A stretch of DNA of 64,000 nt from Strix aluco (lineage: Eukaryota; Chordata; Aves; Strigiformes; Strigidae), in the NCBI RefSeq assembly GCF_031877795.1, contig NC_133971.1, forward strand, positions 92,642,154 through 92,706,153. Reading direction: 5' to 3'. The notes under the pieces were generated by a model. The model did no database searches, was not told the origin of the DNA, and saw nothing but the letters and a program-made list of their open reading frames with translations. The position numbers and the translations under genes are program-made. How positions within the stretch are numbered: the first letter of the stretch is position 1; every line of letters begins with the position of its first letter. This document shows, in pieces, positions 54,198 through 64,000 of the stretch.

Positions 54198-57100
54198 CTG
54201 TAACAGATTAACAAAAAGATGCATTTACCAAGCTCCTCTGAGTATCCTTTTTTCCCCTGAAAATTACAGCCTCCTCAGATCAGTAACAACCAGAACCCAT
54301 CTGAGCTTCTCCTGCAACAACCACCCCACAAGCCTTCCCTGAGCAAACACTGAGCCTCACTGCAGATTCCTCCAGGGATGGCTCTGGTTCAAAATTAGCA
54401 TTACTCCACTGTACTGGCACTATGTGATTCAGATCTTCGTGTTGTAGGGTCTTGAAATAATCACGTTATCATCTTCCATTCTGTTTTTTATGAGGAAAAG
54501 TAGAATTGCTTGCTTTCATTTTCAGCATAATGGGCTGTGTGGCACGAGCAGCTGCCACCTCAGAAGGACATTACCCAGTCCACTGTATCATCAATAACAT
54601 CGGTAATACCTGTCAGTCCCTTAAGGTCCCACTTTTGTTCTGAAGCAAAATTACTTTTATAATTGTCAGTGTAATTACTAGGGAACATCACCAGAGTTCC
54701 TGAATGATCAGAGGTTACAATGCTATGCCAATACCAGTCAATCTGAGATGTCACAGTAACAGTTCTGTTCTTTGATTAGTGCTCAGGATTTTAAGAGTGA
54801 TTAGAGCAAAAAATTCACACCTACAAGATCAGCCGCCCCCATCTATTACTTTACATCATCCTTCTGTGTTTGGGGTCTGTGCTCTAGCCCTGTTGTAGAA
54901 ACATCAAATATAATGGCCTATCCTGAATTAATCACAATCCACTGCATGACAGGCTGCCATGCTGCAGCCGAGGAAACACATCTGCTGACTTCACCCCAAA
55001 ACGCATGTGCTGATGGACTTGGGGTCTCCTGGCAGCCCCTCGGTGTAACAAAGGCCAGAGTGGGGGGGCTTCTACAAGGAACCAGGGCTCGGAGCAAGAT
55101 CACTGAATGCCCCACTGCCTCCCGCAACGACCGCTCTGTCCAGCACTTACCCGTGCGTACCAAAATCCCACGCATGCCTGCGTTCTGGGCGCCGCCGACA
55201 TCATCCCTGCAGTCCTGGGACAGAACAGATCAGCTGGTTAGCGGTCACAGACGCTGTTTCTTAAGTTTTTCATAACATTCTCTGCCTTGCACCTCACTAA
55301 CCAGCCACTTAAAAGCTGCATGGAGTCAAATCGTTTAGCTGCCTGTTAGACACACTGTCACAGGAATGGTTTACTACCTGCTTTTTTGCCTGATCAAACA
55401 GCGACTGAAGTAAGAGAACTAACCCCACAGACTACATGTTAAATCCTGCAAGTTTTGACAGCTCAATTTTCACCCCTTGTTTAATCCCAGCACTTTTCGG
55501 AAGATCAGCTCGTGGCATCTGGTAATCTGGTAGGCACCACGCAGTGGAGATGAGCACTACGTTAAGAGGAGGGTGATAAAGCATTGGGGCCCCACGTACG
55601 TCACCGATCATGATGGCCTCCTCCGGGGCACAGTCAGTCCCCCGCAAAGCTTCCAGGAAGAAGGTTTTCTCTGGCTTCCCCACCACTGTTGCTTTGGTGT
55701 CTGTCGCGTATTCCAGCCCAGTTACAAAAGGCCCAGGTCCCAGAGCCAAGCCATCCTTTTTCTTGAAATACCTGGCTTTATGTATAGCTATAAGAGGAGC
55801 ACCATCCAAAATCAACCTAAAGAATGAGTGGAGAAGAAAGTACAAAAATCATATTAAAGAAATATTTACAGCTGAAGGCCTCAACTGGCCTTTATCAACT
55901 TTTCATTTACGTTGACAACAAAACTCCCACTGACTTTCATGCAGCCCCTAATGATAACGCAAGCTAGCATTCATTTGGAGAGTTAAAGTTCCTTCTTTTC
56001 CTCAGAAACAGCTAGTAAATCCCCAAAATAAAGAATTTATTATCTTGAGGATTTTAACACACAACTATTTTTAAATCCTGTCTATCTTTCTCACGGAATT
56101 AGGTCCATTCCTCTACAGAGCCTCGCTTCTCACTAAGGCAAACACCATAACATTAGAACCCATCTGATTTCTCCAAGCAAGTATTTTAAAATACATTAAC
56201 CACAGGTAGTGGTTGGAGGTAGCAATTTGATGGCCACAGCCTTAATCTCCTTGCCTGGACTGAGAACACAGCAGCGCTTTCAGGATGCTGCAGCCCAGCA
56301 GCTCTTGGGGGTGCTGGTATCACCTCTAACAGCCGAACAGCTACATGTTTCCATGTGAATTCCAACTAGAAGGTGAATCACTTTACCTTAACTTTTTATT
56401 TTAACGTTGGAGGAATTACAATAACAAGTTACACAAAAAGGCACGAAGGTATTAGGGGGATTCGTGTCCCACCAAATTCCCCAGTTAACAGTGCTATTAC
56501 TAAGTCTTTTAGAAACAAAACTGGATTTAGGCTCCTTGCTATTGGGAACCAAAAATTCCAGGTGGAAGACAGTTCAAAGCAACAAGTCGGCAGATTCCAA
56601 ATACTTCTGAGTACAATAAAAGAGTTACTGAATAAGGGTCATAATGCACGATATGGCAGCACTGCAGGAGGGTCTTGGCTGGGCACAGCACCTGGGAGCC
56701 TCATGAAGTGAGTGCAGCGCTGGTCTGAGACTGGGAACTGCTGCCTGCCCAACAGCCAATATCCTCCCACCTTCCATGGACTCATTTCTGCCCCGACACG
56801 ACAGCGTGTGCGCTCCTCGGGGTTCCACAGACACCAATGTTGCCTGCCGGCTGACCTACCTGTTAAAAACCTGCACAGGACACGGGATTGTCTGGAGCAG
56901 GTGGAAAAATGTAAGGAAGAAGTAATTAAGAAACTGCTGTTGCCCCACTGATCTCAATCAGCACCTCCTTAGCCTCACTGCCCTGTCAGTTCATGTCTGC
57001 TTGAGGGCTCCTGTCTCGTAAAACCGTTGTGGGAGGGAGCGTGTCTTGGTAGCACACACAGTGCAGGAACAGTGGACCTGGGACAGCAAAGTAATAAATT

Positions 57101-60100
57101 TTAAGAGTTTAAGAGAGCTTGCTTTCACAGAATGTGGACCTAATCTTTGATTCTTCCATTCCTGCTGCTGCGCTAGAGGAATCCTCTGGGTACTGCCAAG
57201 CACGGCAACGTTACTGCAGTCCTCCTGCGCCCCAGCCTCAGCTCCAGTGCCACAAAGCCCTCCAGACAGCATCTCTAAAAGTTGAGGTAACAACACCAAA
57301 CACTTCCCATTCGATTTTACAGCACCTTCTTTGGGTACTGAAGAAATTCCAGTCTTTATCACAACAGGTAGGAATGTAACTAGCAAAGCCAGAGGAAAAA
57401 GAGGGGAAATGCTGGTTGTTACCTTGAGGGCAGAAAGGATTTCTTTTCCCCTTAAACCTGCCTGATTTACAAAAAAACGCCATTAAGAAGACAAACAAAA
57501 TCTTGCTTTGCCCCTTCACTGCCTTTCTGGAGCTCTGCTGTGGCTCTGCTCAAAGAGGCTGGCTTAGGTGAGCTGTGTGCTCCTTGGAGGATGTCTGCTC
57601 CTTCCCACATGCTTGCAGAACAGCCCGGGTACTCTGAGCAGTACACAAATTATAATATTTCATTTCACTTAATTATCACAAAACAATTCTATTGAATCAA
57701 TGCGTTCCAAAGCAAGCTCAACAAGAAGGGAGCTGGCATGCGAGTCTGTGAGCAGCCAGATACGTTCTCGATGGGAGGATGCCTCTAGGATACAGAAAAA
57801 TTTAATTTGACAGCAGCACCACAACCACTTACATTCAGCAGTTTGCAGGAAAGATCTCACCTGAGAGAATTCTTTTAAATGTGGTATCAAAATCCCACGT
57901 ATACAAAAAGGGAAATTTAGTCTCAGTCATTTCAAGTGGTGCCTAGAGAATGGCCTTACTCTGTGTATCTCGTTTTGGGACTCATATTGGGTTAGATTTA
58001 CCTAACCTAATGTTGGATATCAACTGAGTAGTTGCCTACCAGGTAATTAGTCAGACTGGGCTCTTCAGAGTCAGTGGAGAGGAAAAAGCACTTCTAGGGC
58101 ACAGTTCAACTGTCCTATTTTAAGCACAACTAGGGGAAAAATGAATGATGCCTTACAAGCACCTCCTCTCTCCCTCAGGAGCCCAGGTCACCAGCTCAGA
58201 TACAGGCATCAGCACTGTAGGTATCTGCATTTAATCAGATTCACCTTAAAGTTTTGCTATGGGCAATATAAATCCCCAGTGACTTAATTATCTGAGCAGT
58301 AAAGGACAAGGAATATGGACATGGCATAAGGCTCAAGAAGAGAGTGTGGCCAGTAGTTAGTATTTCCATTAGACCAGACAAAACTGACACCAGAAAACCA
58401 GTTTACCCTCAATAGAGGACTGGGGGAAAAACCCAGAACAAGTCAGTGAGATGTTAAAGATCAGACAGAGCCCATCCCAGGGCCTCTGCCCAGCCTGAAA
58501 CACAGGACCAGGAAAACACTGGGCAAATTCAGGACAGACTCAGAGGATGAAATCTGCCTCCAGGCAGACAAGCCAGCCAGGTGGCTGGGAATGCACCTGT
58601 GACAAGGCGAGGTGAGCTGAAGGACGCAGCCACAACACCCTGACAGCCCAGGATACAGGACGCCCAGGCAGCATGCACTCCACGCTACCCCCTGGATATG
58701 GCTCTCTTAGGCAGCAAGGCCACACCACACCCACAGCCAGGACACCGACTGGATTTGGCCTTCAGCACCTTCATCACCAGAGCTGGTGTCCAATTTAATG
58801 CAAAAAGCCCAAATTCAGCCTGGGCCAACCTCTCCTACCTCCACAGAGCCAGTTCTGCAGGCCTGCCTGCCTGTGCTGGCATGGGGAAGCCCAGGGCCCG
58901 CAGGAACCTGAATGTCATGACTGGTTTAAAGTGTCTGGTTTCAAGTGTCCCGGCCTCCAGCCTGAGGCAGCTAATGACTATTGTTCAATGGCTACTATAT
59001 TCATGGCAGAAATATCAGTAAATAAAATGATGTAAGCACTGGAATACACGACAGGTTAAGTTCATGCAGTTGTGAAATTACAGCCCACTCCTGAGCGTGC
59101 TGTAAAACTCCAAAATCAATGCCACTGGCAACACGCACTAATGAGGCAGACAGAGAGTCAGTTTGGGTCAATACATGTTCTTATGACATAGAACTGGCAA
59201 GGACAGCATCAGCTTCCTACTCCAAGGAGCCTCCATAAGACACTGGTGAGCAGTAATTGATACTCCCTCTTTGGATTTAGGGGTTATAAAGACAAATTAA
59301 GGTGCTTGAGATCAGTTTTTTTCAAATTCCAAAAATTGTGTGGTAGCCATTGTCCCACGAGCAAAGAGTGGAGAGGACTCATCACATGTATCGTAGCACA
59401 GCAGGGAGTTATCCAGGGTGTTACCAGATGTCCTCTTTAGCTCTGAGATAGCACTGGCGTTGGTTACCAGCTGCTCGCAGGGGTTAGCTAGGATGGGATG
59501 GGGAGGTGGGTGCTGCTCCTCTGTTACCAGGCCAGGCTGATCAGCTTGGCCTAAACGGCTTCCAGGGCTCAGAGAGCTCCCAGCGAAATGTAATGGGGGC
59601 ACGGCAGGCTCTGTTGGGGCGCAGGATAAGGGGCGTGCTCAGACAACCCTTCTCTGTGAGTTTCACAACAGAAAGACACATCACCAGGGCTAAACTCAGC
59701 AACAGGCTCACATCTTAGAAACAAAAGGGTTTTTTCAAGTTAAGATCAAGTGTGCTGTGCTGAGCTAGAACTAGAAAGAAGGACACGTGGCTGCGCACCT
59801 CCGCATACACTGTTGCATCCTCCCTCATTTACAGTTACAGTTAAATTTTATCTGATTTACCCCTTAATCAACACACAAAACTAAGAGCTTCAGAAATAAG
59901 ACAGACCAGGTCAGATCCACAGTTCATCTAGCCCAGCACATTGTGCCGGCCACTCCTGAACACAAGATGTTTCAGAAGATACTGCTCGACAACTGCATTA
60001 GGTAGATAAGGAAAAATCTGCCCTAAATACTGGATTTCCTTCCCTATAATATTCTGGCTCCAAAGGCTGAGGTTTGAAGATAGAAGCCATCTCCTGGTAC

Positions 60101-63100
60101 TTCTCAATATCCCTGGTTTTGTGTATTTCCTCTTGAAGCATTGCTAACTTTTTCACCTCAATGACAACCATGACTGTACTTCTACAGTTTATTTACAGAC
60201 TGAGAGCTATGAAAACCAGGGCTGGTTAAGGCCCCAAATCCACCGAGGTTAGCGGTGCTCTCTCAGACCCAGAGGAAGACACCACAGCCACGCTATGTAA
60301 CATTGATATTGCTACCACCCCCTCCTTCTCACACGAGAAGGATTTCCTCACGCATGTAGAGGTACAAGACAGCCACCACCCAAGAAGCCACAAGGAGGGG
60401 CCGACTTACCGAAACGCTCTGTTCATCCTCTCGTAGTGAAAGTGCTCGGGAGCCAGTCCTACCACCACTGCGTTGGGGTCAGCCGTGACTATCCCTGGAA
60501 AATCAAAACATGATTCTGAGCCAAAAGAATTTTCTTCATACTTAGCAGTACACAGTCGACAAGTGCAATTAATCCCTTTACAGCAAAAATGAGCATTTTC
60601 TGACACAGACACAGCACATAGACTAGTTTTACGTCTCTTAGAAGTGAGAAAAGCGTCTTCAGAAAAGGTGTTGATCTATCCAGACTTTGCCATCCTTCAC
60701 AAAGAACACAACTCTGCAGCTGGACACAAGTCCTAACAGCGACTGTTGAACAGCAATTCTCTCACTGCCTCCACTGAAAGGCAGCAAACCACTTTTTTAA
60801 CTGAATGACTTTTTGTTATCTGAGAATTGCTTTCTGCATATATTCATCTGCTTTATAAAGACAGTAAAGCAGGAGGGCTAGTGAATTCCAACTGTTTTTT
60901 TTATTCCCTCTAGTCACAGGAAACTCCACTTAGGGTATAAAGCCTGACTGTTGTTCCTCATATCAGTCTGGTTATGATGGCAGACAGTATTGCAGCATGA
61001 CCTAGAAGTTGTTATACTAGATTAGTTTTGGCTCTTCTGCAAGGTCTTTTTTTTTAATGTGGATTAGTCCCCTCAAGATCAGCTTGCACCTCCTTTGTCC
61101 TGCATTGATCCGGAGGGGCACGACTGTTTTTACATGGCAGTGCCACCTCCGAACCGAATCAGCAACGGAACCACAGGAGTACCAGAGAGTTTTATTTACG
61201 ACAGGTTAAGTTATCAGCTGCATCCTGCACTTGCTGGGGTTTTCGTTCCCCTTCACACAGCATACCCTCTACACCTTTACTGGGACAACTAGAGCTCCTG
61301 GGTCTCCAGAGTGTCATCGCAGCTGATGTCCCCTGCCCCATGCCCTTCAGTTAGCCCAGAGAACAAAATGTACACTCAGAGATGCCATATGGATTTGTGA
61401 CACCACCCAAGAGCATCTGGGTCCTTTAACCAAGAATGGATTACATTCATCCATCTGTGACCAACTTTACAGTGAGATTAGCCAAGAATAGTTCAATAGC
61501 AGCCATTAAGAGGAATTTAAAGCATTCTCCACAGTATTTAAATGTTTCAAGAGCAGCACTGCGAGAATGTGAGCCAAACCACTTGTAGCAAAAAGAAACA
61601 AAACAACCCATTCCAGACCCAGGCAATACAGATAATGTCACCCGTGTATTCCGCTCATACCTCTGTCTTTGCCATCTTTTACAAAATTAGCATCAGCTAC
61701 TGTAAAACTGGTGGAAAGATCCCAAATACATGGAGATTAAACTGATTTAAATACCTTCAGTACAAGAGTTGCTCTCTCTGCTGTTTCTGACTCAAGAAAG
61801 CTTTCCCAGAGAAAACAAAGAGAGAATATTGCTGGGGCCATATTTCTCTGGATAGGATGTTAGGTAGAGCAGATTATCAGGTTTCGTTGCCCTCAGAGCC
61901 CACAGGGGCTTTTCTCCTGAACACTTACCTTTCTGAAGATTACTGACTAGACTATGGCACTAAAATTTAACAGGGAATGTCTAGCTCCTAGCAAGATTAG
62001 AACCTACTTAAAGTACGCAGCCATAAGGATTTCAGTTCACAAGGCTGGGGGCAGGGAGCAGTGGTAAGTCATCCACATTTTTGCTGCCTTGACTTTAAAT
62101 GAAAGACTGAATATACAAAATACAGTTTTCAACTCTGAGTAAAAACGTTAAAAACTTTAAAAATGCAGGTATCTTCACTACTCTTGAAACAATAATGTGG
62201 TTAAGTCGAGGTCTAACAGTCCTAGCTACAGGCACCCACCAGACATGTCTGCGTTAGAATATATCATATTCTACTCCCCTTCTTGCTGAGAGAGGGAAAT
62301 GGGAACATGTGAAAGCAAAGCAAGTTTTAACCAGGTCTTTAGAGATGACAATCTAGAGAAGTGAGGGTGATGAACCTTCTGTCACCAATTAAGGTATCCA
62401 AGTATATGGAGCGAGACCTAGATGTTCAATACAAGATAAGTAACAATAACTACCCGGAGATTTTACATTTCATAATTATCTATTAAGAGAGAAATGGCCT
62501 CCTGCGTGTGCCTACACACTTGCTTTTCAGCTCTTCACTAGCAAAAACTGTGCAATAGCCGAGGGAAACCTGATTTCCAACAAATTGACATATCCTTGCA
62601 ATAAAACAAATCAGCACTAGTAGGTGCAATAACTCTCCAATGATCTAGTGATATTGTTTACACCATAAATTAACAAAAAGTATCAAGTTTTACCCAAATT
62701 CCTGACTATTTGAAGTCTTTGGTTGCCATTTCTACTACTCCTCAAGAAGGTACAACTTCAAACTGTTTAATGTTAATTTAAAAAAGAAGAAAGGATGTTT
62801 ATGTCTCTGGAGAGTTCCACGTCTCAGGCTTCACCACGGCTAGTGGTATACGTATGACTGTCATTCTACAATCAGAGCACCGTGTTTCCTTAGTTGCTCA
62901 GGAACTTCCCCCATGTTGTTTTCTGACCACCTCACCTGCGAAATCAGGCAGGGCCTTATCGTCCACCAGGAGGAGAGGCCGCACCTGCTTTTGCTCCAGA
63001 AGATTTCTGGCCGCTGTCAGAGATGTGAAGATCTCATTTTCTGCAATGTCAAATCCCAGTTTCGTCAGCCTCTCCAGCAGGTCTCTCTTGCACTCCTTCG

Positions 63101-63144
63101 TTGTGTTCGTCACAAATCGGATGGTAACCGGAGCACTGCGCAGC
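54094..63144 (-). CDS. HDHD2: HDHD2, last five coding exons (5' end off window): HAD-family hydrolase domain 2
   Basis: Complement join: 62936-63144, 60410-60494, 55600-55816, 55151-55214, 54094-54197. Phases agree throughout and all introns are GT-AG on the minus strand. The product reads as vertebrate HDHD2 from about residue 36 to the stop. HAD signatures seen: motif II ([10 protein letters not shown]), motif III lysine (VVGKPEKTF) and motif IV ([14 protein letters not shown]). The nucleophile Asp of motif I (family DLSGT) belongs to the first coding exon, which is not in this window. HDHD2 is a cytosolic HAD phosphatase-like protein of the NagD/PGP-like group with an uncertain physiological substrate. 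It ends [11 protein letters not shown]. It is convergent with KATNAL2. No change in catalytic residues is seen in the visible part. Confidence 0.95.
54198..55599. other. HDHD2 introns flanking the 64 nt exon
   Basis: Introns 54198-55150 and 55215-55599. Nothing recognised in them. Confidence 0.7.
55151..55214 (-). CDS. HDHD2: HDHD2 exon (motif IV end)
   Basis: Encodes [20 protein letters not shown] and T. Acceptor GTCCCAG (chosen over an internal CTGCAG because it restores the DDCRDD motif), donor GTAAGT. Confidence 0.94.
55600..55816 (-). CDS. HDHD2: HDHD2 exon (cap domain to motif IV)
   Basis: Encodes [20 protein letters not shown] and [20 protein letters not shown] to AIMIGD. The motif III lysine is in VVGKPEKTF. 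Acceptor TCTTTAG, donor GTACGT. Confidence 0.97.
55817..60409. other. HDHD2 intron between cap exons (4.6 kb)
   Basis: Non-coding, moderate GC. A diverged repeat lies at about 59898-60115. Short ORFs (for example plus 56373-56711, minus 56991-57386) have no conserved features. Confidence 0.7.
59898..60115 (+). mobile_element. Ancient amniote interspersed repeat remnant
   Basis: AGACAGACCAGGTCAGATCC, then ACAGTTCATCTAGCCCAGCA and CAAGATGTTTCAGAAG, resembles an old CR1/L3-related repeat, common in sauropsids, with the phrase gatc-aggtccatctagccca. Family not certain. Confidence 0.45.
60410..60494 (-). CDS. HDHD2: HDHD2 exon (cap domain)
   Basis: Encodes [19 protein letters not shown] then [10 protein letters not shown]. 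Acceptor TTTTCCAG, donor GTAAGT. Preserves the [14 protein letters not shown] core of the family. Confidence 0.95.
60495..62935. other. HDHD2 intron (2.4 kb)
   Basis: AT-rich intron with nothing recognised. Confidence 0.7.
62936..63144 (-). CDS. HDHD2: HDHD2 exon (motif II)
   Basis: Begins after acceptor CTCCATCAG with a split Arg codon, then [20 protein letters not shown], and ends [11 protein letters not shown] plus a split Gly codon at donor GTGAGG. Contains the Thr of HAD motif II. Confidence 0.94.
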
Positions 63145-64000
63145 CTGATGGAGGAAGAGGAAAGGCAAATCAGCCACAGCATCCCTCTATTAACGTCTCT
63201 TTGGGACTGAAAAAGGACCGTTTGTCTAAAGGCTGCAGATGAAAAGACTATACATCCCAGGCTACTGGTGCCACAGAAAAAACACGAGGTTGTTAATTTC
63301 CGTGGACTGGAGGGTAATGTGAAACAGACAGCAAGAATTACAGCTACCAGAACAAGACCAAATCTCCCCTCCTTTCTTCTACCAGGAAAAGTCGGGAGGA
63401 AAACGGTGATTCCAAACTCCATCTTCATTGTAGTAACAAACACACCTACGATCAACAACAACAAGTTTGAAAAGCTGTTCAATTCTAACTAGATAATAAA
63501 TAAGCCAGCCCTGTATTCTGGATCAAGAGCATCCTGAACCAAAATAAACAAACAAAAGAACCTTGTTGCTGAATTAATATATTGAACTCACATGCTGAGT
63601 GAATTTCACCACAGCTGTGGCTCATTCAGAGATGCAGGATGCTCTAGGAACCTGTGTTACCTGTGTGGCAATTTTATGTCAGCTTTTGCAGCCATTTCTC
63701 CCTTTGCTGAGGAACACCAGTATCCCACAAAAATACATTATTGCCCTACACTGACAGTACATGCTACCAAACAATCAAATAATTTTAAGTGACAATTTCA
63801 ATGGCGTTCCCTTTAATTATTCCCCCACCATCACTTTCTCTGAGTGTTGCTATAGAAACAAACACTGGCATCACGATTGCATGGAGAACATCAGAATAAA
63901 GTTGGTCAGTGCTGGAGACTTGCTTGCACCTGCCACTTCTTCCTCTCGTCTGATCTGCTGCCCAGAAAGATAGATACACTGACCCTTCACAAGTACAAAC
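63145..64000. other. HDHD2 intron, partial, to window edge
   Basis: The upstream coding exon or exons (MAACRALKAV..., with motif I DLSGT) were searched for on the minus strand and not found before base 64000. Confidence 0.7.

Noticed and set aside
55201-55214. Alternative HDHD2 acceptor at CTGCAG (55204-55209)
   Set aside because: It would drop DCR from the conserved motif IV and break the frame with the previous exon.

Overview
This is a vertebrate nuclear window, almost certainly from a bird. It carries the exons of three conserved protein-coding genes in the vertebrate order PIAS2 (minus), KATNAL2 (plus), HDHD2 (minus), which matches human 18q21.1. The interspersed repeats are mostly CR1 LINE fragments, plus one LTR that looks like an avian endogenous retrovirus LTR. 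The block is expected on the avian Z chromosome, because human chromosome 18 genes of this region map to chicken Z; that is inference from known synteny. No species is named.

Layout. 1-11767: the 5' part of PIAS2 on the minus strand, with exon 2 (SAP domain) at 995-1469, a 10.3 kb intron 1 holding an inverted pair of CR1 copies, and exon 1 (8 residues) at 11744-11767 in a CpG island (about 11205-12175). 11768-19300: intergenic, with a CR1 copy (14128-15304) and a probable solo LTR (15484-16473). 19300-19830: CpG-island promoter of KATNAL2, with four evenly spaced inverted CCAAT boxes, an RFX-like X-box and NRF1-like sites. 19617-51553: the complete KATNAL2 coding sequence in 16 exons. Every intron has GT-AG ends and all phases agree. 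The exons total 1620 nt and encode 539 residues, a LisH domain followed by an AAA ATPase. 51554-52050: KATNAL2 3' UTR with AATAAA at 52024. 54094-64000: the last five exons of HDHD2 on the minus strand, converging on KATNAL2. Its first coding exon or exons lie beyond the right edge.

The genes are unrelated in function: a SUMO E3 ligase and transcription coregulator (PIAS2), a katanin-like microtubule ATPase tied to cilia and sperm (KATNAL2), and a HAD-family hydrolase-like protein (HDHD2). They share a neighbourhood, not a pathway.

The most striking unexplained structure is a pair of 405 bp inverted repeats (20421-20825 and 23351-23755) in KATNAL2 intron 1. I count two mismatches between the arms, which are separated by 2525 bp. 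Next come the 42-44 bp spaced NF-Y array and the X-box just after KATNAL2 exon 1. No RNA genes, CRISPR arrays or prokaryotic features were seen.
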